Positions 7,807-14,965 are shown, counted from the stretch's first letter. The stretch: DNA of 14,966 bases from an uncultured Desulfomonile sp. (GCA_903853735.1 CAINUH010000011.1:1-14966); one strand, 5' to 3'. The notes: generated from the letters alone by a model not told the origin. A program made the numbers and translations.

Positions 7807-8964
7807 ATGTCCATCCTGTTCGTCATTCTTGCTGCGTCGACAAAAATATTTTTCGAAGCCGCATTCTATATCCTCCTCGGGTTCGTCGTCGCAGCAATCC
7901 TCCGTGCTTATTTCAGTGCGGAGACTGTGGTCCGCTATTTTTCTCGGGGCAGATTCAAGTCGGTACTCTACGCATCTCTTCTAGGGATTCCCATTCCGCT
8001 CTGATCCTGCGGCGTTGTGCCCGCAGTTGCGGGCCTGAAAAAACAAGGGGCAAACAACGGTGCATCTTTGTCTTTCCTAATCTCGACCCCTGAGACCGGT
8101 GTGGACTCCATAGCTCTCACTTACTCGCTCCTCGGACCTCTGATGGCTCTTATCAGGCCGATTGCGGCATTTTTTACCGCCATGGCGGCTGGGATTGTTG
8201 AAAATGTCTTCGGTGAGCCCTCCGGACAGGGGATCAGGCAGGAGACGCAGCAGCCGGTTTCTCATAACCGATGCTGTGGCAACACGGACCGCGGTGTAGA
8301 AGACAATGAATCGCAGTCAGGCTTCCGAGCAAGGCTGTTGGATGGTATGCGTTTTGCCTTCGACGACCTGATGTCCGATCTTACCGTTTGGTTCATTTTG
8401 GGGATTTTACTGGCAGGAGCGATAACGGCTCTTATCCCGGACTCTTTCTTTAGCACTACACTCCGGCCCGGCCTCCCGTCTTATTTAGCAATGATTGTGG
8501 TAAGTCTGCCTATGTACGTGTGCGCAACCATGTCTACCCCCATCGCTGCAGCACTTATCGCAAAGGGTATGAGTCCGGGCACTGCTCTGGTATTACTCTT
8601 GGCCGGCCCAGCTACCAACATGGCCACAATTACGATCGTTGCCGGTATGCTGGGAAAGCGCTCGCTTTTCATTTACCTCGCTTCGATAGTGGTGTGCACA
8701 CTGGTATTCGCCTTCGGAACAGATGCACTATTCGGCGGCATGGGTATGTCCGCATATACTTCCGAGATGTTAGAGGCGTCCGAGTTATTGCCGCGGTGGG
8801 TCGAATTGGGATCAGCGTTGGTGCTCGCTGCCTTGATAATGACAGTGCTGGTAAGAAAAGGTCCCGTCAATCTTATGAAAAGGGCATTTTCATCGATGCA
8901 GAAGGACCACGGCCCCTCCCCTGATTTCGTGGCAGACGCTCAACCCAAACCAGGCGGCACCTGA
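7807..8964 (+). CDS. Selenocysteine-containing SO_0444/YraQ-type permease (ArsP-related, DUF318), read through in-frame TGA
   Basis: A single 385-aa membrane protein whose frame has one internal TGA at 8002-8004 (residue 66). Before it lie 65 residues of typical family N-terminus (FFEAAFYILLGFVVAAIL; LYASLLGIPIPL). The frame resumes as SCGVVPAVAGLKKQGAN and then FLISTPETGVDSIALTYSL. In this family the segment reads PLCSCGVVP, so TGA replaces the first Cys of the motif. The second family motif is intact: VCATMSTPIAAALIAKG with C239, followed by LLAGPATN. A polar loop between the two halves holds Cys156-Cys157. Multiple membrane segments are evident. The family is linked to efflux of metals or metalloids, but the substrate here is unknown. 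The next upstream in-frame codon of note is a stop at 7768, so ATG 7807 is the only usual start; its ribosome binding site is weak. With 320 uninterrupted codons and all motifs kept after the TGA, selenocysteine is more likely than decay. An automatic annotation would split or truncate this gene. Confidence 0.85.
8002..8004 (+). other. In-frame TGA, proposed selenocysteine codon (Sec66)
   Basis: The codons around it read CCG CTC TGA TCC TGC GGC, i.e. P-L-U-S-C-G, at a site where the family has P-L-C-S-C-G. A Cys-to-Sec exchange at a conserved, probably metal- or metalloid-binding position is the classic selenoprotein signature. A C-to-A change of a TGC codon (mutation or sequencing error) would look the same at this codon alone. 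The hairpin at 8019-8034 and the intact downstream frame argue for selenocysteine. Confidence 0.82.
8019..8034 (+). promoter_or_regulatory. Candidate bacterial SECIS element
   Basis: GCCCGC (8019-8024) and GCGGGC (8029-8034) form a perfect 6-bp stem with the apical loop AGUU (8025-8028). Three further pairs, two of them G-U wobbles, can extend it below a 1x1 mismatch (8015-8017 with 8036-8038). Twenty bases separate the TGA from the loop. Bacterial SECIS elements lie within the coding region right after the UGA, with the loop roughly 16-37 nt away and a G in the first two loop positions. This hairpin meets each condition. SelB binding itself is inferred. Confidence 0.75.
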
Positions 8965-9068
8965 TGCCAAAAAAAATAGCTCCCAGTGTGGCAGTGACAT
9001 AAAAACATCCCTCCCCGTTTACGTCTCATCGTAGTCGCGATCTGTTCCTATGAAAGTCGGCTCAGGAT
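8965..9068. other. Convergent intergenic gap, no clear terminator
   Basis: This stretch separates the permease gene from the oppositely oriented AlbA_2 gene. It begins with a run of A and contains a few short repeats of GTG/CAGTG, but I see no stable stem followed by a T run on either strand. Confidence 0.4.
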
Positions 9069-10310
9069 TTATTTCTTCTTCCGGGGCAGGACCGTTTTCA
9101 GGTAGTCGTCCGTGCTTACAAAGACTGGGTCGGCATGATTCTGCTGCCTCATCAGAGGTATGATCTTGGTCCTCACACCCATTCCTCTGGCGTCCACATA
9201 CCCATAGTCTCGGAGCACTTCGACCATCAAAGGATTTCGCGGGGAACGCTGACCTGCAATCATTTTTTCTACCGTCATTTCGTTTGGTAGAGGGCCGGGA
9301 CTGATAATTTCCAGCCTATCCGAATAGGAGCAGATTTCCACGTCAACGAATCTGGTCCAGTCGCGGTGAGCCATAGCGTTCACACATGTTTCTCGAACGG
9401 CATCCCAGGGGTACAGCCATTGTCGAGACCGACGCATGTGACCATCAACAAAATCTGGTTCCCTCATGACGAAAGGTCGAATCACGTCGGCAAGCCGTTC
9501 TATGAGCCCGAAATCTATCAGTGAACGCCGGTGGGCCTCGTTGAGTACCCATCTTCCGACAAGTGGTCCATCGAGCACTTCGTCTATTTCTGCACGGTAA
9601 GTCTTGTCCGTTCCCTCGAAGGCCATCACTCTGATGCCTGCCTGGCGGAGAAATTTGCGCGGAGATATCCCGAAAAGGACCAGACCCGCTATGGTGCAAA
9701 CCGCCATAGATTCAGGGATTTCCACCATGAAGCCAAGACCTATGAGACGCTTCGTCCAAGCCTCATCCGAGTCCGGTATCTCCGGATCCTTCACGACGTT
9801 TTTCAGGTAGTCGTTCAGCCTGGCAAGGTCGAGTGATTTCAGGAAAGTCCCTGCAACCGGCAGCAATTCGGTGTGTAGAATAATACCCCCACTGGCAAAG
9901 AGTCTGGACTGCTGTTCCCGTGTAGCCAGTCGGGATGTGCTGCCCACTCGGACATAGATGTCTTCTCGTCCCTTCCGCCTTAGCACATAAGGTTTTGCCG
10001 TTCCCTGAGGAAAGGAAACAACTGCCACCCTCTTGGCGTCATCCATCTGCACTTCTTCGTAAAAAGGGAGAATCATGGGATGCACTTTAGTAGCAAACAC
10101 GGCATCCATAACCCATTCTTCGAGATCCGGACGCTGGATACCTGTTACGGTTCCGTCGTCTTCTATTCCTAGAAGAATCATTCCACCCCGGAGATTCGCC
10201 ATGGCCACAACTTCCTTGGCTAACTGCTCAGGACGGCAGTCATCCCTCTTGAACTCTACTCCCGAATTCTCACCGTTTGATATGATTTCCAACAGTTTCG
10301 CCCGAAGCAT
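9069..10310 (-). CDS. AlbA_2 (Schlafen-type) domain protein with C-terminal ATP-binding-like domain
   Basis: 413-aa soluble protein of the COG2865-like family. The N-terminal AlbA_2/Schlafen domain (about residues 1-135) shows SGVEFKRDD (16-24), then LAKEVVAMANLRGGMILLGIEDDGTVTG (30-57) and YVRVGSTSR (119-127). The C-terminal part resembles the HATPase_c_4 module: RETCVNAMAHRDW (306-318, with N311 in the N-box position), RLEIISPGPLP (332-342), and RSPRNPLMVEVLRDYGYVDARGMGVR (355-380). Family members are annotated as transcriptional regulators or ATP-binding proteins, and many occur in defence or mobile regions; the activity of this one is unknown. The ATG is preceded by GAGG at six bases. It lies 51 bases downstream of a decayed type IIG restriction-modification gene on the same strand, suggesting both arrived together. 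Confidence 0.88.
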   Translation of the reverse strand: MLRAKLLEIISNGENSGVEFKRDDCRPEQLAKEVVAMANLRGGMILLGIEDDGTVTGIQRPDLEEWVMDAVFATKVHPMILPFYEEVQMDDAKRVAVVSFPQGTAKPYVLRRKGREDIYVRVGSTSRLATREQQSRLFASGGIILHTELLPVAGTFLKSLDLARLNDYLKNVVKDPEIPDSDEAWTKRLIGLGFMVEIPESMAVCTIAGLVLFGISPRKFLRQAGIRVMAFEGTDKTYRAEIDEVLDGPLVGRWVLNEAHRRSLIDFGLIERLADVIRPFVMREPDFVDGHMRRSRQWLYPWDAVRETCVNAMAHRDWTRFVDVEICSYSDRLEIISPGPLPNEMTVEKMIAGQRSPRNPLMVEVLRDYGYVDARGMGVRTKIIPLMRQQNHADPVFVSTDDYLKTVLPRKKK

Positions 10311-10361
10311 GGCATACCTCTTTCAGAACACTAAGAAGAGCCTCTACGCTACATTAGGTTT

Positions 10362-11009
10362 TCAATCATAACAAATACCAAAATTGATGTCCGATTTTTC
10401 CCACTGCATACCACGTGGCCGGGTATCGTCAAAGAACGTTGGCACTGGCAAGAGGTTGAATTGATATTCATTGACCTTTGAGTTCGTACTCACGATCCCA
10501 AAATACCAATCGAGAATCGCAGAATTCAAAAGCGCCAAGAGAAGATCAACCCCGTAGATGCACCGCTTGAGGTCGTGCCGTTTGAGGAGATTCACATCGG
10601 ATAGGCGGGCGGCATCTATGGTGATGCCCATGTCCTCCATTTCTTTCATGACCTCCTGGCGCATCTTCGCAAAATAGACTGAGACTGGATTCCACGGGAA
10701 AGCGTTGAGAAAATCCAGCGCCTTGTCAGTAATGAAGTCCACGGCTTCAACCAGGAAGTGGCCGGAACCCATTGCGGGGTCCAATACCTTCACGTCGAAC
10801 GGTTCATCAACCAATTCTTGACCGATTAGATCGGCCTTGCTGTCCGGTTCCGGTTTCAAGCCGGATTTGACAAAAGCCTTTTGCCTGTCAAAAAAAGCTT
10901 TCCTGTCGGTCTGAGCTTTTCTAAGTTTTAGTCGGAGTGCCTCAAATTTTTCTTTCAAGACAGGCCCAATGGTGTTTTCCACAATGTATTTGACGATATG
11001 GTCCGGGGT
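10362..11009 (-). pseudogene. Decayed type IIG restriction-modification/adenine methyltransferase gene
   Basis: In the frame from 11009 the translation begins TPDHIVKYIVENTIGPVLKE, the conserved segment that follows YY in the family (usually YYTPxxIVxYIVENT). There is no start codon ahead of it and two TAG codons (11010-11015) stand where the family has YY. The SAM-binding motif I is intact (VLDPAMGSGHFLVEAVDFI). After LKRCIYGVDL the sequence jumps straight to LLALLNSAILDWYF...YQFNLLPVPTF, which belongs to the C-terminal target-recognition region. The methylase motif IV (NPPY/NPPF) and several hundred residues between are missing. The fragment is therefore truncated at the N-terminus and carries a large in-frame internal deletion; a working enzyme is not expected. 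A GTG at 10982 could start a 206-aa product, but that would be a remnant. Confidence 0.85.
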
Positions 11010-11012
11010 CTA

Positions 11013-11660
11013 CTATGAGCCGGATGCCCTACGCTCACGCTTATCGTTTTCCAGATAGACTGTTCTCTTTACTGCAGCGCCGACTATCCTGAATCTTGAA
11101 CCTGTGCGCACACCGCTGAGAAGGCTAAAATTGTTGGATTCCATTTCCTTCAAGAATTGGTTTTCGTCAAAACGGTCTTCTCTGGGATGCCGAAGCATAC
11201 GTTTAAGAACCGGATTTGCATAGAGTGGAGGGTAGATTTCTTCAAAATAAAAAATCCCTCCTTCCCGCGTAACCCGGCTGACCTCTCGGATACAGCGTTT
11301 CCAATCCACCACGTGGTGAATGATACCAAAATTTACTACTGCGTCGAATGATGAATCGCAGAAAGGGAGGTCCTGGGCGTCGCCAACAAAAAAGGCCATA
11401 TTCTGCTCGAACCCTCTCCTCGCATTACATACCGCTCGCTGCACGAGTGTCTCATCCAGGTCGAACGCAAAAACATTCCGGAAACCCATCCGTTCCGTGA
11501 GGAGCTTGGCACCTCTACCCAGTCCGCACCCTATTTCAAGGGCCTTGTCTATCCTGCTATCCCCACCCGGAAGCCGAAGCCACTTCTGGATATCTCCCTT
11601 TTGTGAGAGTACTCGGAATGGGCTGTATATCCAAACCCGTTCCGGCCAGTTCATGAGCAT
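11013..11660 (-). CDS. Class I SAM-dependent methyltransferase (UbiE/Methyltransf_11-like)
   Basis: 215-aa cytoplasmic methyltransferase. Motif I is LEIGCGLGRG (41-50), the acidic end of strand 2 is FDLDE (67-71), motif II/III is VGDAQDLPF (92-100), and FDAVVNFGIIHHVVDW (105-120) is the post-motif region typical of Methyltransf_11 enzymes. No membrane segment. It follows the UbiA-family prenyltransferase by 81 bases on the same strand, so methylation of a prenylated aromatic or lipid product is a reasonable guess, but the substrate is not readable from the sequence. Its stop at 11013-11015 is followed immediately, in the same frame, by another TAG and then by the remnant of the restriction-modification gene. 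The C-terminal residues KRERRASGS may therefore have been set by a rearrangement at that junction. Confidence 0.88.
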   Translation of the reverse strand: MLMNWPERVWIYSPFRVLSQKGDIQKWLRLPGGDSRIDKALEIGCGLGRGAKLLTERMGFRNVFAFDLDETLVQRAVCNARRGFEQNMAFFVGDAQDLPFCDSSFDAVVNFGIIHHVVDWKRCIREVSRVTREGGIFYFEEIYPPLYANPVLKRMLRHPREDRFDENQFLKEMESNNFSLLSGVRTGSRFRIVGAAVKRTVYLENDKRERRASGS

Positions 11661-11741
11661 TTGTTGTTTCTTATGGCTAGGATTGGTCAGTGTCTTTTCG
11701 TCCTGAGATAGTATACCGGCAGGTACGCAGACTCGACCGGT

Positions 11742-12698
11742 TCAGATCGGGACGCAAATGGATATAACTATGAGCGCAAGGAAACTCACGGGCATATAAC
11801 TAGCCTTATTGAACAGTGATGCTGCCGCGGGCGGCGCCTGATTATAGTAGACTTGACTAGCAGGACCGAGCAGGAGAAACCAGCCAAGAATCACGGCCCC
11901 AAGGGGATACTGCCGTCCGATTCCTGGCCCTGCCAACCAGTATATGGCCAATCCTCCGAATGCAGCCATAGAAACAGCAGCCAACAACCGAAAAACAGAC
12001 TCCGGTATGCCCTTTACCGTAGAAGTGGTCCTGGCGGCAACACGCAAATCCTCATCCATGTCAACGATATCGTTGGCAATATTCTGCCCGCCTACTTCCC
12101 AGGCAGCCAGCCACAAAAACAAGACCGCCACGAAACCAAAAGCGGGGTTAGGGTCCACCGCATATACTCCGGCAAGCCCCCCCGTGGCTTTCACTATCGC
12201 GGACGGTATGATCTTTAGATGGGAAACCCGAAGAAGCAGGCAATAAATTACTTCACATGCCGCTGACAGGCCGAAAAGCACCATACAGAACGGATTGAGC
12301 CACCACGCTCCGACAAAGGCCACCAATCCCCAGAGAAGACACCACGTCAGACCGCTATTGAACGGAAGCATCCCTTGTGCCACCGGGTGGCGAACCAGTA
12401 TTTCATCCACATGAAAAAGACCTTTGGAACTCTCCCTGAGTGAAAGTCTTTCCTTATCAACGCGGTGGTCCATGAGATCGTTCAGGGCGTAGACTGCGTT
12501 ATATCCGGCAAATGCGGTTACCAACCCGACCACAATGATTGAAGCGGAAGGAAAATAGCCAAGCCATAGCAATGCTGCCATAGCAGGTGTGGCAAGGTCC
12601 AGGAGCCCATGAGGAGATCTTGAAAGACCAAAGAACAATTTCCAATCCACAGAAGCCCGGAAATTAGATGAAGTTTGTGAAGAAGTTGTCTGATTCAT
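11742..12698 (-). CDS. UbiA-family membrane prenyltransferase
   Basis: 318-aa integral membrane protein that would transfer a prenyl group from a polyprenyl diphosphate to an acceptor (aromatic ring or lipid alcohol). Both Mg-diphosphate binding motifs are present: N73-D74-LM-D77-HRV-D81 and N209-D210-IV-D213-MDE-D217. The second is embedded in GGQNIANDIVDMDED, a form common in UbiA relatives outside the strict 4-hydroxybenzoate group. Around eight hydrophobic segments are visible. The ATG at 12698 has no clear ribosome binding site; a GTG in the sequence SVDWKL (residue 17) is an alternative start. It is placed between the cytochrome b5/DUF2231 gene (48 bases upstream) and a methyltransferase gene (81 bases downstream), consistent with one operon making or modifying a prenylated molecule. 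Acceptor and chain length unknown. Confidence 0.92.
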   Translation of the reverse strand: MNQTTSSQTSSNFRASVDWKLFFGLSRSPHGLLDLATPAMAALLWLGYFPSASIIVVGLVTAFAGYNAVYALNDLMDHRVDKERLSLRESSKGLFHVDEILVRHPVAQGMLPFNSGLTWCLLWGLVAFVGAWWLNPFCMVLFGLSAACEVIYCLLLRVSHLKIIPSAIVKATGGLAGVYAVDPNPAFGFVAVLFLWLAAWEVGGQNIANDIVDMDEDLRVAARTTSTVKGIPESVFRLLAAVSMAAFGGLAIYWLAGPGIGRQYPLGAVILGWFLLLGPASQVYYNQAPPAAASLFNKASYMPVSFLALIVISICVPI

Positions 12699-12746
12699 AT
12701 TTGCGTCCGAGGAGGATCGATGACACGGTTAATCAAAGTCTCACCC

Positions 12747-13466
12747 CTACTCGTACGGGAAAGCAAGCTTTCCCCCCAAGAAGCCGACAAAACTCACTAT
12801 TGCGCCCAGTGCCAGAAGGGCCAACACGTATGACGCCGACACAAGGTCTGTTCCCTGACGGGAAAGGGGATCGCTTATAATGTGAACTCCAACGATGCAA
12901 CAAGCCGATCCTAGAACCAGGACACTCCAGGCGAGTCGTCGCTTTGTACGGATCATCGTGGAGTCAACGGCGTCATAATTGACCCACCAGGTGAAATAAC
13001 CCGTCAACAGTGCTACAGGGACGGAAAGAACCCCCGTGACGAGCAGGCAAAAAGCCGCCCACTCAGTTCTGGCAGAACCGGTAATGATGGCTCCAATTTC
13101 CATGAAAGGCGCCGCCAGGAGAAACGCCAGCGGAAAGTGTATGACGGCTGGGTGTGGATGCCTCCGAAAAAACGGGTACCTGTCCAAAAAAGTTACAACT
13201 GTCCTTCTGTATCCTGTGTGAACCTGCCCAACAATACCTTGATACAGGCCGACGACCTCGAAGCGTGATACTATGTCCGCCCCATGTGGAGCGGATCTAA
13301 TGTCCTTGCTCAAATCCATCCCCGCGTGGTGCCGATTCATGTGAGTGCCGGAAATCCATCTCTTGCTTAATGAAAAGTCGTACACTTTGCCGTCTACCGC
13401 TACAAGTGCTTGCCGTCCTTCCTTTCCGTCTCCGGCTGAAACCTCTTGGGGACTATAAACTTTCAT
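12747..13466 (-). CDS. Cytochrome b5-like heme domain fused to DUF2231 membrane domain
   Basis: 239-aa two-domain protein. Residues 1-77 form a short cytochrome b5-like/steroid-binding domain: LVAVDGKVYDFS (21-32), then W37-ISGTH42-MNRHHAGMDLS, and SAPHGADIV (58-66), with H46/H47 and H61 as candidate heme ligands. Residues about 100-239 match the DUF2231 pattern, starting HPHPAVIHFPLAFLL and giving four transmembrane helices. It is probably an inner-membrane heme protein in electron transfer, by inference. The start has only a weak, distant AGGA upstream (about 12 bases). It is followed by the UbiA-family gene after 48 bases and preceded by the 108-aa gene after 58 bases, all on one strand. 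Fusions of this kind occur in anaerobic proteobacteria, to my knowledge; the function is undefined. Confidence 0.87.
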   Translation of the reverse strand: MKVYSPQEVSAGDGKEGRQALVAVDGKVYDFSLSKRWISGTHMNRHHAGMDLSKDIRSAPHGADIVSRFEVVGLYQGIVGQVHTGYRRTVVTFLDRYPFFRRHPHPAVIHFPLAFLLAAPFMEIGAIITGSARTEWAAFCLLVTGVLSVPVALLTGYFTWWVNYDAVDSTMIRTKRRLAWSVLVLGSACCIVGVHIISDPLSRQGTDLVSASYVLALLALGAIVSFVGFLGGKLAFPYE

Positions 13467-13524
13467 TAAGTGAATCGGTTCCTACTGCAGAAGAAACGGC
13501 AATTGAAAAGACTCGCCATTGCGA

Positions 13525-13851
13525 CTAAAGAAGAGCCTGAAGTTTCCAGCAGTTTTCGCCAGCCGGCTGAGTTACATCGAAACTCTGTCCTATCGCGTAG
13601 CCATTAGTGGAATCCTTTAGAATTCGAGTAGGCTTGAGAGTAAAAAGATCGCAATTGCCATCGCAGTCATCGGCAAGAACGGTCACAATCATCTGAATAC
13701 CGTTTTCCGAATAAATTGCCTGACTACCTACAAATACGAGGGGGTATCTCGAGTTACCCGACCTCTCTCCCTTCTCCAGTTTCTCGGCTGTCTTGGCGGG
13801 GTTGGCGCACGTTTCAGGCAAACGGTCCGAGCAACTTCTGCATCCGGTCAT
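13525..13851 (-). CDS. Hypothetical Cys-containing small protein
   Basis: 108 aa, not recognised. It has six cysteines: C4 and C7 (CRSC), C15, C63 and C67 (DDCDGNCD), and C101. This arrangement could bind metal or form disulfides. There is no hydrophobic signal peptide or membrane helix; the middle (VFVGSQAIYSENGIQMIVTVLAD, residues 39-61) looks like beta strands. The start is well supported: AGGAG lies six bases before the ATG, and a promoter with TTGACA is found upstream. It may be the first gene of a transcript continuing into the cytochrome b5/DUF2231 gene 58 bases further on. It occupies the place downstream of dnaX where ybaB-recR are found in many bacteria. Confidence 0.75.
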   Translation of the reverse strand: MTGCRSCSDRLPETCANPAKTAEKLEKGERSGNSRYPLVFVGSQAIYSENGIQMIVTVLADDCDGNCDLFTLKPTRILKDSTNGYAIGQSFDVTQPAGENCWKLQALL

Positions 13852-13894
13852 AGTGATCTCCTGTCACAAAATTTCCCTGGTCACAACATTGTCC

Positions 13895-13923
13895 AAATTA
13901 AGGTCTTGTGAGCTGTCTGTCAA
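13895..13923 (-). promoter_or_regulatory. Sigma-70-type promoter for the 108-aa gene
   Basis: On the minus strand TTGACA (13923-13918), a perfect -35 box, is followed after 17 bases by TAATTT (13900-13895), a poor -10 box with three of six consensus bases. It ends 43 bases before the ATG at 13851, a suitable distance for a short leader with its AGGAG ribosome binding site. Confidence 0.45.
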
Positions 13924-14020
13924 GTTAGCGTTTCGGAGTATCGGGTGACACGAATGCATGAATCTCTGGGGCCGATCACTCCAAAAAGCGCATACAGATC
14001 CCTCTCTTCGCTGCAATTAC

Positions 14021-14965
14021 TCAGGTCTTGGCAGTAATAATTTTGATATCTTCTATAGTTCCGTCTTCGAACTCAGTGAGGATAGCCTTGGTAATTTGAT
14101 GTTCCATCGCCTCATTTTTGAGAGCCCTGTCCAGGTCGGTTTGTCCGTCGGTCTGGCTTACATAAAATTTCGGCGCGTCCAGGGACGTTTGGCCGGCCAA
14201 TGTCAGAACCTTGATGGCAGCTTCTCCAAAGAATTCTTCGAAGATACTCCTTAGCTCGTTCTTATTGAGCAGGCGACTCTCGAACTCCTGTTTGTAAAAC
14301 GCTTTGTTGAATCCTATCTCAACTTGTGTGGGTCCAAATGAGATGAGGCTACCGTGATCCATCATGGACAAGAGGAAAGGGTCCAATCCTGACCTGTTGA
14401 CCCGTTCCTTGAGATCGGTCCAAACCTCGTCAGGGGTGCCTACAGGCACTGGCGTCACTTTGGTGATGGTGAAACGTTCTGTGGGCGGCTCTGCTGTTCG
14501 AATGGGTTTTGCGCCGGCCGGACCGGTCTGAGTCACTTGATCAACCGTGCCACGGGCAGCCTGTGCCCCGACTACCCGTACCTCTTCGCCCGCAAAGGTG
14601 CCCCCGGGTAATTTTCGAGTGACGGCCGGCTTGGCAGAGTCAATACGTCTGATTAATTCCGAAAGATAAACGATGTCCGGAGCGTGTATCATTCGCAACA
14701 CAGCCACTTCAAGAGCGATCCATGGCGCACTGGATCGTCTCACATCTGCTTCGCTACGAAGCAGCGTCGAAAAAATGTTTTGGAGATGTTCCGGGGAACT
14801 CAGTCCTGCCACCTCTTCCATCTCACTCAAATCTGCCTGTGCCGCGTCGATCATGCCCTCGACCAGGGACTCGGCCGCGACCGTTCTTATAACGACCAGG
14901 TTTCGCACGTATTGGATCAGGTCGAGGACAAACTGTTGAGGGTCATAGCCCTGTTGAAAGAGTAG
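14021..14965 (-). CDS. dnaX: DNA polymerase III subunit gamma/tau, C-terminal part (partial)
   Basis: The frame is open to the right edge, so the GTG at 14908 is not the true start: the codons beyond it read LLFQQGYDPQQFVLDLIQY, continuing directly into VRNLVVI. This is the domain III segment of the clamp-loader subunit (DSP-like oligomerisation domain), including SSAPWIALEVAVLRMIH. A Pro/Thr/Gly-rich linker (about 75-150 residues into the visible part) follows, then a C-terminal tau-type domain: VWTDLKERVNRSGLDPFLLSMMDHGSLISFGPTQVEIGF. The ATPase domains lie outside the window. The tau region is present as one uninterrupted frame and no A6G-type slippery site is seen here. The gene ends at a TGA, and no ybaB or recR gene follows. 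Confidence 0.88.
   Translation of the reverse strand, partial: LLFQQGYDPQQFVLDLIQYVRNLVVIRTVAAESLVEGMIDAAQADLSEMEEVAGLSSPEHLQNIFSTLLRSEADVRRSSAPWIALEVAVLRMIHAPDIVYLSELIRRIDSAKPAVTRKLPGGTFAGEEVRVVGAQAARGTVDQVTQTGPAGAKPIRTAEPPTERFTITKVTPVPVGTPDEVWTDLKERVNRSGLDPFLLSMMDHGSLISFGPTQVEIGFNKAFYKQEFESRLLNKNELRSIFEEFFGEAAIKVLTLAGQTSLDAPKFYVSQTDGQTDLDRALKNEAMEHQITKAILTEFEDGTIEDIKIITAKT

Noticed and set aside
7583..7984. 133-aa plus-strand ORF across the intergenic region and permease start
   Set aside because: It runs through the inverted-repeat element and a different frame of the permease, has no ribosome binding site and has low-complexity Ser/Arg composition. It is a shadow frame.
8002..8004. The TGA as a nonsense mutation making the permease a pseudogene
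   Set aside because: The 320 codons after it are open and keep every family motif, the TGA falls exactly on a conserved Cys codon, and a SECIS-like hairpin follows at the right distance. A sequencing or point error remains possible but is the weaker reading.
7791..8093. 100-aa plus-strand ORF at the permease start
   Set aside because: It overlaps the permease in another frame and has Arg/Cys/Ser-rich nonsense composition. The permease frame matches a known family.
8017..8964. Stand-alone 315-aa permease starting at GTG 8017
   Set aside because: It would begin in the middle of the CSCG-VVP motif without the first membrane segments, has no ribosome binding site, and lies in frame with the 65-aa upstream part.
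12719..12830. Short plus-strand ORF preceded by AGGAGG (with CAQCQ in its translation)
   Set aside because: It is under 40 codons and mostly antisense to the end of the cytochrome b5/DUF2231 gene. The AGGAGG alone is weak evidence.
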